In this document: positions 21,401-34,200 of the stretch, piece after piece
Position numbering within the stretch: position 1 is the stretch's first letter
How the letters are laid out: the number at the start of each line of letters is the position of its first letter
Assembly: GCA_964035545.1 (NCBI GenBank)
Contig: OZ037769.1
Span: 1,658,501 to 1,722,500, forward strand
Length of the DNA: 64,000 nucleotides
Direction: 5' to 3'
Origin: Bugula neritina
Lineage: Eukaryota; Bryozoa; Gymnolaemata; Cheilostomatida; Bugulidae
Notes under the pieces: model-generated
Told to the model about the DNA's origin: nothing
The model's input: the letters and a program-made list of their open reading frames with translations, nothing else
Database searches by the model: none
Program-made: the position numbers and the translations under genes

Positions 21401-24400
21401 TACTGGCATTGCTACATCATATCTGACAGATTTACTATGAGCTGATGGAGAGACCGGTGAAAGGACTGTGTTCAGTTGTTCAAGTGGTTATCACTACATT
21501 TTACCAACAGTTAGTATATTATAACCGAGTAGAAGAAAAGAAACTAAACTTTGTTAGACTGAGAACCTACCTGTTGAGCCAGCCACCCCATGTATTTGAC
21601 GAACCGGGTGCTAGAGATTTGAGACATGGTTTTGTTGGCCTCGGGCAGGGCTACTGAGTGCAGCCTGTTAGCCACGTTCATAGTGAGAGAGTTGAACCAG
21701 GCGCTAGCGGTCACTCTGTCCGGACATTTGAGCACACAGCAACTCTGCCCATCGGGGGCGTGTATTTCTATAGTCAGCATGTCTTTGTCTATCATAGTCA
21801 AGTTCTGACAGACGTAGGTGTTGGTTAGGGGGATAGTGCGCCTGTCCGACCATGTGGATGATTGTGGTGAGGTAGAGGCTGAAGAGCCGGACACATAAGA
21901 GTTTCCGGAGTCGTCCCACCCGATATCTGATAAGGAACTTGTCTTCTTAAAGAATGGAGTTATCTCCCTTAGGAATTTCACTGTAACACAGCATTGCATT
22001 ATGGGAACTTCACTGTAACACAGCATTGCATTATAAGAACCTCACTGTAACACAGCATTGCATTATGGGAACTTCACTGTAATACCACATTGCATATGGG
22101 ACCTTCACTGTAACACAGTATTGCATTATGGGAACTTAACTGTAACACAGCCTTGCATGACGATGAGTGACATTGCTGAAGTAAGGATTAGAGGTCAATG
22201 ATAAAAATGAGGATAGAAAATGGGGGAGAGTGGGAGAGGGGTGGATGAATTATAGAAATGTCAGTATCTAAATAATCTCATCAAAAAAGTATAATAAAAC
22301 ACACATTAAAACAGTTTTCAGGGAATAATGCAAACCCCTTATGCCAATAATACTATACAATATTTACCGCTCAAAAAATGTCTTAGTTTAGAAACTTTCA
22401 AGAATAAATTTATACAAATAAAAATAGCCATAAAATGAACTTCATGGAACTGAGGCTATATATAAACCGTGAAGAGGGGAGAAAACTCCCCTTTTATGCA
22501 GAGCCTCTATATTAGTGCAAGTGGACTGAAAGATAACTAGAGAGATATAAATGACGTGTAAATCTCCGCCATACATATGTAGTACGAGAAGACAACCCTA
22601 ACACACGGTTCTGTAGCTTACTAAGTAAGAATACCAGTACATAGACTGAGTTATTAGGCTGGTGGGTTAAATATGATGGGCATGTGATACCCTCCAAACA
22701 CACACTGGACTTTAGTATAGCTAGAAAATACACATGAATAAAACATAGGCAAGGAATTGCATAACAATGTACTCATATAAATATATATCTAGTACAAAAA
22801 TAAGTTTAGTATATAAATAGTGCTTCTTCTTACAGCAAAATGTTAAATCAGCCAATCAGCTGCTATTCCAATTAATAAGATTATGTTGAAGATAAAACCT
22901 GATGTTATTTATATAGTATTTTAATGAGTACTTCTTATGCTACTAGATGAAGGCCTATTATAATAAGAAAAATAAGTTCCATTAGAGGCAAAAGTTTATG
23001 TATGTATATGTACGTACAAATGAGTATAATATGTACGTATATATGAGCATAATACGTACGTATATATGAGTATAATATGTACGTACAAATGAGTATAATA
23101 TGTACGTATACATGAGTATATGTATGTGATGAGGTCTCAGAAAGGTGATGGTGGAAGACTATTGTATTATGGGAATGTTTAGAGTGAAAATACATCAGCC
23201 AGGGTTGACACAAAATAGCCTAGAAACTAACATCTGCAGAGGGGGAGAGTAGAAGATTTACTTTGGAAGCTGAAGTGTCAAATTACTTTGTGGCACCTGG
23301 AAGCAGGTATGTGTCAAGTGATTTAGCGCATGCTGACATATTGGCTGAGAGTTGTGAAGCACTGCTAATGCTGACTGCTGCCACTGAATGGCTTCTCAAT
23401 TACTCCGAGTGCACTACTAAGTATTCAGTCTGGTGACTGAGATTTAGAGGAAAAATCAATTATGAATATAAAATAATTTGAAGAAATCTTGCAGAAGACA
23501 AGTGTGTGTGACACATAAATACAGCTGTGAGAACATGAAAATAAATTCATATCTTACTGATAATAAGGGGGGTGTAATGGAGGGAAACCATGACGCAATG
23601 GTATGTTAGCTCACATGTTTGCATGAGTGATGTAGTAACATACACTTCAGTGGGCTAATTCACACCCATCTAGTAGTAGTTGAGGATCAGAGTGATAAGG
23701 AGAGTAGAGATGCAAGTGATAGAGAGGGGCTAAAGGTGAGCACACTGCAGTACAGGGTGTTACAGCCTACTGCATGGTAAATGTACATTAACCAAAAATC
23801 AATGACATTGGGCAACTTGTTATAAATATACATAACACACTTATAAGCTGCCACTCATTGATTAAATGGTGTACAGAATGTTGCCACTATTGGAGATGTG
23901 AAAGTCAATAACTGAATCAATGCCTGGCAGCAATCTGGCTGACAGCATAATATTTTGATAATCTGCCTGTCAATTTGAAAGGAAACATTTTTGGGAGAAT
24001 CACAACACAAAGGTACTGACCTTCCAACTCTACCACCTTCCCGGCGTTCTTCAAACAGCCGACAGCCTCGTCGTGTGAGGCGTGACGTAAATCTTGTCCA
24101 TTCACGGAAAGAACGGCATCACCTACATACAACTGTTTGGTCTTGTCAGCCGAAAGCCCTTTGAATATTTTACTCACAATAATCGGCATTTTATTCTCTC
24201 TGCCTCCTTTAATGCTGATACCCAGTCCGTTGTCCTCTTTAACAACTCTCACCACCCGCCTTTGCCCAGTTATTATCTCGCTGGGAAATTCCGACTCGGG
24301 TCTAACACCCGGGAGAGGCGAGTCGGCTGTGAAGAAGTGTACGGAATCCTCGCCGTCAGTACAACTAGAATTAGGGGAGACAACTCCCTCTGTATGCCGA

Positions 24401-24618
24401 GGGGAAAGCTCGGCATTTCCATTACGATAGTTGATATTATCATAAGAAGGAGATTTTGCGCTCGATAAAGCTGCTTCGGGTGGTTGAAGTCTAGAGATTT
24501 GGTCTTCCGATCTCATCACTAGCACTAAAGAGCTGTCGGTAAGCGTGGCAGCGACAGGGTGCCATTGCTGCCGCACGTACAGTTGGAGTAAGCTGGTTCT
24601 ATTTGCTAATGCTGCCAT
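18416..24618 (-). CDS. SNTB: Beta-type syntrophin, 6 exons, 541 aa
   Basis: Cytoplasmic adaptor of the dystrophin complex at the membrane. Exons in transcript order: 24618-24021, 21980-21571, 20528-20386, 19604-19408, 19085-18901, 18508-18416. They total 1,626 nt and phases match throughout. The N-terminal first half of the split PH domain includes [19 protein letters not shown]. The PDZ domain is at about residues 119-200, with carboxylate loop GLGI and the syntrophin signature [12 protein letters not shown]. The rest of PH1 follows, then PH2 ([22 protein letters not shown]). The C-terminal syntrophin-unique region ends [20 protein letters not shown], the dystrophin-binding end. Length equals vertebrate beta-syntrophins (about 540). 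Introns 1 and 4 end in minisatellites that repeat the acceptor site. Confidence 0.96.
19086..19293. repeat. 21-bp minisatellite repeating a 3' splice site, syntrophin intron 4
   Basis: Plus-strand unit cagctacaggagaatataat, about 10 copies. On the transcribed strand every unit reads TATTCTCCTGTAG/CTGT, a pyrimidine tract plus TAG. The real acceptor of exon 5 is the last copy, TGTTCTCCTGTAG/CTGTGTG. The first four exon bases are shared with the unit. Confidence 0.95.
21042..21415. repeat. 21-bp minisatellite, about 18 copies, syntrophin intron 2
   Basis: Unit tactagtattactacagtgtc with point variants. It ends about 155 bp from the exon 21980-21571, so it is not junction-anchored. All three plus-strand frames and one minus frame are long-open because the unit length is a multiple of three. 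Confidence 0.93.
21974..22160. repeat. 32-bp minisatellite containing acceptor plus exon start, syntrophin intron 1
   Basis: About 6 copies of a unit that on the transcribed strand contains GCTGTGTTACAG/TGAAGTTC. The functional junction is GCTGTGTTACAG/TGAAATTC, so the units duplicate the acceptor and the first 9 bases of exon 2 with one change. Copies become more diverged away from the exon. Confidence 0.93.
22998..23125. repeat. About 20-bp tandem repeat, syntrophin intron 1
   Basis: About five to six copies of gagtataatatgtacgta-like units with alternating acaaat and tatat segments. It lies mid-intron. Confidence 0.8.
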
Positions 24619-25858
24619 AATATGTAAACCATTTGCTTTAGCAAATCTTTAGGAGAGTAGTTTATGCATTGAAGCTCGCATATTTCTACAAGAGAAAAGT
24701 CTGTTGTGAAAATTTTACAAAACATTGCCACAGAATATAATACAATTCTTAATCATTCAATTTGAATTCTAAATTAAAAATATTTTCCTTTACTTAAACA
24801 CTAAAACGAAATGTAAAAAAAAACTAAAAGAATCACGACTAAAAACATACTTTAATGTTTTATGAAGCACCATTGGCATTAGAAGTTGTCTGAGCAATTG
24901 CTTTAGATCAATAAATTACAGTTGTTCACATTTTTTAGTACTACTGGTAGTAGTAAAATTACCAATACTAATAGTACTACTACTGCTACTACCAATACAG
25001 ATACTAGAAGTACTAGTACTAGTTGAAAATGAAAGAGTACTGGTAGTAGTAGAAGCACTAGCACCTCTGGCTCTACCATTAGTAGTACTAGTAGTAGTCT
25101 GAGAATTAGTGATATTAATGCTAATTAACTAGTTTAACATTAAGTTTAATAATAATTGATTAGTTTTAAAGCTATAATTATAATATTAATAAAAATCATT
25201 AATTAATAATTATAATTATAAATATTAATATATTTATAATAATTTCTTAGACTTAGACACTTACTGACTTAGAGTTAGTGATTATTATTTTAACTGTGAT
25301 TACTGTTTATAATCATTATGATTAGTAATCACAGCTGAAAAAATATATATAATTACTAAAATGCTATTACTCTAACAGGTAGATACTACATAATCAGTAC
25401 ATAACCACAGTAAAACAGATAACATCCAGCAAACCAGTGCCCTATTCACCGACCTAACTCTTTATGATTAACCACTAAACAGAAACTAACCCACCTAGTT
25501 TCAATGTGAAAGCGGAAATTGCTAAAATACTGCTAAACTTTACGATTACTAATTTGTTATGAATAAAGCACAATAATTATTCTACATAAAAGTTATAATT
25601 GTTTTAATTACAATTTTTTTTAAATAAATGCAAATAAATGTTTTTTTCAAGTATATAAATAATAAAATTTTGTGAGTTAAAAATGATCCGGTCAAGGCCC
25701 ATTTCCATTTCCTGTCCTCCTAATAAACTGAAGCTGTAGCTTCCATCTAGTTCTACAAGTACAACCACAAGTATAAACAACTGCAATGACTTTATAACAG
25801 TATTTGAAAATTCAATCTTGTCAATTCTTTCAGTTGAGTTGAAATTTGAAAAATTGTT
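24619..25858. other. Divergent intergenic region between syntrophin and ALKBH4
   Basis: Should hold the promoters of both genes, but no motif is convincing. The tract 24,935-25,115 is a degenerate AGT/ACT trinucleotide region (agtagtact-type words). The tract 25,120-25,370 is strongly AT-rich. Confidence 0.6.
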
Positions 25859-27627
25859 ATGTCAAAGCAGTGTGCTTGCAAAGGAATAAGGCGTTGCTTA
25901 TTGTGTGAGGATATACTGAATTCAAATGAAAATCAAAATGAAAAGGTATCACTATCAGTATCAGTGAATGTATCAGACTCATCTCAGTACCTGTGTGTCA
26001 TAGCTTGGTGAGCTTGAGATTCAGATTGAGATATTCTAATATAATACCAATATTTAGTTTATATTTTATAGTTAATTTATAGTTATTGACTACTGAAATG
26101 CCAATAATTCTTTGACTCCAACTGGTTGATGCATTTAGTATTTACTGTTTAGTGATTTACTGTTAGTGTTTACATGCCCATATCCTAATTTTTTCATATA
26201 ATTTAAGTTATAATAAATTAATTATTACATCTAGTTTTATATGGATAATAATGATTGTAATGAATATGATACAGCGAAGTCGTTTAAAATTTTAAACTAT
26301 TTTAAATCAGTAAGTGTAACTCACTAACTGTAAGACTAAGAGGCAGAGCTAATGTCACAACGTGTTGAACAATATATTTCGCTTTTACTTTTAGGGTGAA
26401 TTCACTAGTGACATATGGTACTACTGTATGTTTTGTGGAAACAAAGCTTACAGAGAAAACGTGAGCCATGAATACCATCCGGACTCCTCGGAATTTATAC
26501 TTATCGATGGTAACTAAATCTTATTAGTTTGTCACTAAAGTTACTAGCTGTGTGTCTGATGAAATTTATTTACTCTTGTATTTCACATTTCAGACAAGTG
26601 AGGTAAAAATTACTCAGTTAATAAGGTGACTTCATTAAAGATATTTTAGTTATAAATCTTACCTTTAAACCCAGTCATTTTATTCATAGTAACTGTGGTT
26701 TTGCAACTTTATTTTGGAGTTGTCTTGTAGTTGTTCTACAACATAGAGTAAGATAACTCCACAATAACTAAATGTTGCTTGTGTCTCAACACTCTATCTG
26801 TTATAAACACCATATTTATAGATACAACAACTGTAATTGTGTATAAAATGAAGTTCTAATTTTGTTCTTTTGTTTTCAGATATCACAAACTTCACATCAA
26901 TTTTTACGATATACTATATAGTCTATACGACACACTTTATGATATACTATACGATGTACTTTATGATATACTATACGATGTACGTTATGATATACTATAT
27001 GATATACTTTATAATACAGGAGTTTATGTAGAAACCAACTTTGTTTCTGAAGAAGAGGAAAGTCTGCTATGCCAAGGCATCGATCAGATTCCGTGGGTTG
27101 ACTCACAGTCAGGCAGACGGAAACAAGATTTCGGTCCAAAAGTCAACTTTAAAAAGAAAAAGATTCGTCTAGACACATTCAAGGGTTTTCCTGCCTTTTC
27201 CAGATTTATTATAGATAGAATGAAGTCTGTAGATAAGTTGGCAGACTTCTTAGCTGTAGAAATGTGTAACTTAGAGTATGTGCCTAGTCGGGGGTCTGCC
27301 ATCGACCCGCATTTTGATGACTTTTGGTTGTGGGGTGAGAGACTAGTGACAGTGAATCTACTTTCTCACACATGCTACACTCTCAGTCAAAAAGACTCTA
27401 ACGCCAGGGTTTTGGTCTCGCTGCCGAGACGCTGCCTCTGTGTGCTCGCCGCTGACGCCAGATACAAGTGGATGCACGCAATAGAAAGACATCATGTGAC
27501 CTCTCGTAGACTCGGTATAAACATTAGAGAACTTACAGAAGAATTTCTAGAAAATGGTTCTTCTTGGCCTGTAGGCAATGGGTTATTGGAAAAAGCAAAA
27601 CTAAATTTCCCAACTAATGGCAACTAA
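25859..27627 (+). CDS. ALKBH4: AlkB homolog 4, 2-oxoglutarate/Fe(II) dioxygenase, 3 exons, 269 aa
   Basis: Family member known for demethylase activity linked to actin-myosin function and DNA/protein demethylation. Exons 25859-25945, 26395-26509 and 27020-27627 total 810 nt, with phases 0 and 1 matching. The N-terminal cysteine motif CACKGIRRCLLCE is typical of ALKBH4. The core has SQSGRRKQDFGPKVNFKKKK, the iron ligands H-x-D in SAIDPHFDDFWLWGERL, the distal His in YKWMHAIERHHV, and the 2-oxoglutarate arginines in SRRLGINIRELTEEF. Slightly shorter than human (302 aa). The N-terminal start is chosen at the Met directly before the Cys motif. Intron 2 ends in a minisatellite that runs into the acceptor. 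Confidence 0.96.
26906..27015. repeat. 24-25-bp tandem repeat running into ALKBH4 acceptor
   Basis: About 4 copies of gatatactatacgatgtac plus tttat. The acceptor tttataatacag/gag is a modified version of the unit segment tttatgatatac, so the splice site lies in the last repeat copy. Confidence 0.85.
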
Positions 27628-27683
27628 TATTTTGAATACTAAAAATAATGCATTTTATTTTTAGCAGACATTTTATTACTAGA

Positions 27684-27689
27684 AATAAA
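27684..27689 (+). terminator. Candidate poly(A) signal of ALKBH4
   Basis: AATAAA 57 bp after the stop codon, overlapping further aataaa words. The gene converges on the secreted EGF-repeat gene, whose stop is at 28247. Confidence 0.6.
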
Positions 27690-28246
27690 TAAATAAGTAA
27701 ATTGAGGTACAAGTATAATTTGAAGTTTTTGTATTTACACTCTTCTATCTGTAATAATTCCATCATAATAGGTCATGTGATGCGTAAGGCACTAAGTTAA
27801 CCCACACACTCTGTACAGTGGAGTATGTTCATATATTGCTTTCTTTGTAGCATACAATCGATATGCGTCATCATTTGTGCAAAAATAACTATTTTTATAA
27901 CAAAATTATGTTACAAGTACAAAAATATAAATAGTTTTTAGATTCTAACAAAGACTGGATAGACTGTAAAAATGACTGAATATACAACTATAATATATAA
28001 TCATATGATATAATAAAATGTTTAATACAAAATGTACATTAACTAAAGACAAAAATTGCAAATGCACAATACAAAATTTGTAGAATTGTTTTTAAAAAAC
28101 CGAGATGTAGCTCATGCAGTATCTGCATATGAACTTTAGTGATTGACTTGTAGCGAATAGGAATACTGAGTGAAAATTGCAAAGTGACTTAGTTTTGTTC
28201 TCGTAAGAGTTGCCCGCACTTGACAAGTACTTGACAAGTTGTTATG

Positions 28247-31200
28247 CTAACTCTTCTCTTCCGAGCTGTTGTCATCACAGTTAGTATAATCGGGAGTAGT
28301 TTTCAGAACTGGCCGTTCTTCATAAGAATATCTGAATAACATAAATTCAAACTTCAGGCATTGTATGATAGGATAGGATAATCAGTTGCCATCAAGCGCC
28401 CTTGAACATTGCGGCCACCCACCTAGTGTGTTCTGCCAACGAGATGTATTTTACGTAAGTAATTTGCGTTTAGTTAACCTTGAAATTTTTTTTAGCAATT
28501 TCCATTCTAACAAGTGATGCATAGCACCTGTCATCTTGTGTCATTTACATGGTATATGATGATAGTGATGACACTCACCCATCAGGTACTCTGCATCTGC
28601 CATGTGCTGCAGTATTACACGCTACTAACTTATATTTCACCCTCCGCACTTCTTTCATTTCGTATTCTATTTTAATTTTATATTTCTTGCATTTCCTGTT
28701 GGTACAAAACATTGAATATCACTGAATTTTTATGTAGCAATAGCTTTAATGAAGCGTGTGAGAGCTAAATTTAGATAATTACAATGCGCTTGGTGTACCA
28801 TGACAATGAGGCTTACCTATACTCGCACTTCAGTCCAAACCATCCTGGGGGACAATAGCATGTGTTATACGCTATACACTGGCCCACATTTTGACAAGGG
28901 TTCTTCGCACAAAGATCACTATCAACTTCTGAAATATAGATGAAGAAATAATACTACCATTATTTCACAGAATTGTAATTACTAGCCTATTATCATGACT
29001 CATTAGGCAGGCTCATGGCTCATCAAAAGTTAATATGTTTCTTGAGTAAAGGTAACTCTCATTGGCTACTTTCATCATAGTAATCAAACTATCATTGGCT
29101 ACTTGCGAGATTAGAATCATGAGAAATTGTGCTGTATGGGAAGAAAGGAAATTTTATTTGATATGATAGATGAGACAATAATAGCTATGCAGTTTGACTT
29201 GTAGTGTTTGTACCACTCATAACTTAATCCACATATTCACATTATTATAGAGAGTTCCACTTCCAGCTTAATGTTATTCATGATATACTGAACACCTATG
29301 AGATAAATTGCTCTATTATTTTGGTTGTATAAGAGGTTTATTATCTGGTAGTTGTTATATGCCGGCAATGTTGCAACTCTCCATAAACAGGACCTAGCAG
29401 TTTCTAGTTCATTCATAAGTCAATGTTAGTAGCAGTGACTCAGATTGAGTCTCTTATTAAGCATGAAGATTGTGTTTTCTAATAAATATAAGAATATAAT
29501 CGGCCACAAACTTGAAATAAATATTATGGTATTTGGCTTTGAAAGAGTAGAATTTGAACTGAATCTCATTCTTTTGAAATAAATAACCTATATTTCAACC
29601 AATTAATCAAATTCAAACTCATTAATATAATTTGTCGCATGCTGACAAATGAGTTGGCAGTTTGAGTTCACAGAATTCCAGCCTTTGCATGCTTAGAACT
29701 GCAAGCCCTAGGCCCATGGATCAACTATCAGCAAAACTAAGCAAAATGTAGAGACGCAGGTTTTATGCAGCAACGGAGGTTTTAACATTTTAGTGTAACT
29801 TTCCAACTTACTATATTGGCAAACTTGGCCGCCAAAGCCGACTGGGCATGTGCACTGCTTGCTCTTCCTATCACATGTACCACCGTTGCGACAATTTCCA
29901 CATGTATCTGAAATAAATTCAAGCAGTCTTTGTAAAAACTACCAATATACCTGTTTTATTGAGCAAAATCTCACTCATACTGATAGTAAAGAAGGTCCTC
30001 AGATTGAGATAATATCTACTATTAACTTACCTGATTCACAATTCTTCCCCGTAAAGCCTTTCTTGCATTTGCACACATTTCCTTTTCGGCATTTTCCTCC
30101 ATTTAAACAACCTCCCTCGCAAACCGGCACTACAACATGCAATGGAAGTTGATTATATAAATTGAAACTTTAACATATTTTTAGCTCACATTAACTCTAT
30201 GTGTAAAAGCATTCCTTAAAAAACTATCTGCTGCTCAAATTACAGACTGCAGGCATATGATTTGTATTTGTTCATTCTTCAATCATAATTGGTGCAAGAT
30301 GAAATAGCAGTACATAGACTTTGATATTGATTTCTATGTTAGTGATTGATTAAAGTTATTGATATCCAATTTATATGATCTATTATTAGCTATAGCAATG
30401 ACTAAATATAGTACAGTATTTAATATAAAGAAATAATAATTGAACTTATAAGTGATTGCTTTGTTGTAAATTATTGGACGAATCAGTTTGCTGCATTCTT
30501 ACCAGGTTTGTGACAACGTGAACCTCGCCAACCTGCAAGACACTGGCATCGATTCTTTCCAACACATGTCCCGCCATTTTGACATTCTCGCGTGCACCCT
30601 GCATGGAAAGACAAACACAAAAGATTAAATATTTCTTAATTTCAGCATTGCCTTCACTTCAGACCTCCATGGGTGTTTCAACATAAAGTGACTTGGAGTT
30701 TAGCAGTCCGGAAATGCTTAATGCTTTTGATCAAAGGGAATTTTCGCAGCTTTGCACAGTTTTAATGAAATGGGGATGAGAACAGGCATATTTTATTGAT
30801 GCATTTATGATTTCTTTGAACATTAGATTTTTACATACATTATTGTTATGACTTCGCATAAGCAACTTTTACTTTTGATTAATTGGCTAGTATTCTGTCA
30901 CATTTTTAAGTGCTTTCTCATTCATCAAATTTATTGCAGCCATTAGAATAGGTGAACCTCTCCTAGTAACACTTGTATCAGTCGAAACAATTTAGTATTG
31001 TAATTGCTAGCAGGCTTATGGAAACTTGTAAAACTTATTTTAAAATTCAAAATAAAGGATTGTAATCTATTTTTCTTCTAGGCCGTAAACCTAACTTTTT
31101 TTCTATATTAAAAACCCTACATTTTTTCAAGTTTAGCAGAAAACAAAAACGAGGCAAATTTTAGTTTTAATTCACATATCAAATAATTTTTATGCAAATA

Positions 31201-34200
31201 ACAACAAAATGCTATGCTTTAAATACTCTAGTAACATTGATTTAGTACAGAGCAAGCTATATGCTTGTCTTGGTCGATTTACCAAGTTTACTGTTAGTAA
31301 ATCAGAATTAAATACAATTAATTAAATTTCATATTAATTTAGTGTTATCAAATAAAAATTTAAATTCCTGTTCAATGAAGTTTAAATTATAGTTAACCGC
31401 AATGCATATTTCAGCACAGGTGGGAAGCAATCTTAAGTGGAACTGAATAAGGCAGTCACAAACTTGTATTTTTAAGCCGGTTGAAACACTGACACAGCAG
31501 TCACAATCAGCAAGACTCAATTATGCTATCGAAAAACAGTTTGTTAGAGTTCAATTTAAAAACAATGTTCTATTAAAAAGTTTTTTAAATAAAATTTCTC
31601 AAACCTTTTCTAGGAGTTTTCAATTCTTATTAAAGCGTGGGAAAACTTTTCAAATGATTAGAAATCTTACCGTTGTTATCCTGATGATGGTCGGAGCAGA
31701 ACCGGCCTCCATAGCCACTCGGACATTGACACTGATTGTGGCCGATGCAAACCCCACCATTGCGGCATAAAGGAAAGCATAATGCTAAAATTTAAAGTAG
31801 ATCTTGAATACTAATTATATAATACGCAGTAATTAATTAATCTTAGTGACTCTTGGAAAAGAGTTTAAAGATTAACTCAGGATTATTTACGGCTTATCAA
31901 TTCACAATTACTGTTTGTCATTTGATTATGTAACCACTTAACCAGAGTGAGAATTACAAAAGTTATTAAAAGAAAGGATTCTATGAAATGAGAAAGAAGT
32001 CAGATACATCTGGTGAGTAAAGGTATTTACGTTTATCACATCTGGATCCTGACCAACCAGTCTGGCATCTGCAGACCCCAGGAGCTGTACACTCTCCTTT
32101 ATCACAACCTCTCTCGCAGATAGCTGTCAAACATATATCATTAATTTTCTATCAATTCCAACTCTGCATATATTACTCAGTTTTGAAATGAGATGTGATT
32201 TAGTGACTATTTGAATTTGACATGTATCAGTACTAAAATCAGCTACAATTCCATGTTATCATTTAGTATGGAAGAGAAGTGTATAGACTGGAAACCTTCC
32301 AAAGTAGATGTTTACTATACTCTAGTTTACAAAATTACTCAAGCTTTAGACTATATTATTATGTTGTCCATAAAAGCATTAGTTAATTTACTTTAATCTC
32401 AAATACAGTATATAGCTATGTCATTTGACACCTCAGGTTAGTTTACAAGAGATTTGTGATTGCAACTACTCAGTTTATCTTCAAACTATACAGTTCATTC
32501 TTTTAAAAAAGTTGGTTAAAAATGTTATGGTATATCACTTTATTTAGCAAAAAGTATTAGTTTGCATTTAAAGAATGGATTTTAAGTTATATTTTAGTTA
32601 GTTGGTAGAAGATGTTTTTTTTTCATGCTAACTAAAACATTATCCTCTGATTTATAATCCAATTAATTACATAAGGTATTATATGAAGATATTAAACGTT
32701 AAAGAATTCCTACCTGTTTCACACTTATTTCCTGTCCAGCCAGTTGGGCACCTACACACACCATCCTCTATGCACTGTCCATTATTCTTACAATCACATA
32801 CTACAAATACAACATAATATTATCTTATAACTTATATGAAAACTGAAAAGGGCTCAACTGTGTTTTGTATATATCTGCACTTGTTGCTTTTTCATTTATT
32901 TCTGTGCTCATTTTGTGTGTTTTGGTGTACTTTCTTTAGAAAATCTTGCCTTACTTACTGTAACAAGTTAAAAACCTCTTTAAAGCAATCATAATATAAC
33001 GTAATAGATAATAACAACACAATCAATCACTTAATATCCAGCTGATGTCACTTGATTCACAGGTAAGCAAGGCACTAATTTCAACATTTTGATATTTTGA
33101 ATTATCCATTTGAAAAATAAATTGTGGATAAAGGCTAATAGAGTGATTCATGGTACATGCAGGCTTTATCTATAGAGAAAAAATTCACACCAATAATGCA
33201 AAATAATACCTTGGTGGTTTATATTTGAACTCGAATCAAGTTTCACTTGACATACAAATTTGTTTTGAGTGCAAATTCTTTTGGTAAGATGGTTGAGTAC
33301 TTGTTTGGCTGAAACTACATCTGGCAAACACAACTTAACACCAGCCTAATAAGATTCATTATATTGAAACAACCAGACAAATTTAATTTTGGCAGTCGAA
33401 ATTTAAATCAGAATATATTTCAGCAATTCTAAACATTATATTGTTAAATTAAAATGTTTGGATATTTACATTGTTTAAAAGCATTGAAGCATTAGTTGAG
33501 AATTTGAGTGTAATTGTTTAATCTATTGTTTTAGCTCGTTGCAGAAGATCTTCAAGTGAATCTAATCTTGAACTGACAAGGTATTCTCTACTCACAGTCT
33601 TAACTCATGAACATTGCGGTAAGCTTTCCGTCGCCCTGTATCTATTCTTGCGATTAATTCAGCTGATACCAACATAATACAAGTAACCAGATTGTGGTTC
33701 ATTTAGTGTACACGAGACAATCACTTTTAATCATTGTTTCTTGTAAGAGCACTTTCACTGTTTCCCAAACCTGCAGTCTCTGATGAGGCTTGTTTAATGA
33801 ATGGTTCAAGATTTTTAATCGTTTACTTTGAGATTGTTATCAATTGAGATGCGCTAAATTGTCTGTTGGATTGTTGACTGTATGGGAGATTATATTCATT
33901 ATTATTTACACAATATAATACAAAACCACCACTTGTATTGCTGGACAATTCTAACAAGTTTATAATTTGTCTCAAAGATTTACACACCGAGTTGATAGCT
34001 TAGTGGTCAGATTGCTATTAACACAGTAGCTCCGTATTGACACTATGTTACAATTGGCTCATCAACGATGGCGTCAATGTTTATTAATGCCTTAGGCTCA
34101 TTATCATTATCCCCTAATTTTATGTCCAATTTAAAAAGTTCAATCAGTTTAGAGCCTACTGTAACCCCTAGAAGACCCTACAGCAGTTGCAGTTTTACAA

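Noticed and set aside
20942-21440. Open frames of 126-157 codons over the 21-bp array in syntrophin intron 2
   Set aside because: Same repeat artefact, with valine/isoleucine/leucine- or serine/threonine-only periodic peptides. Not a gene.
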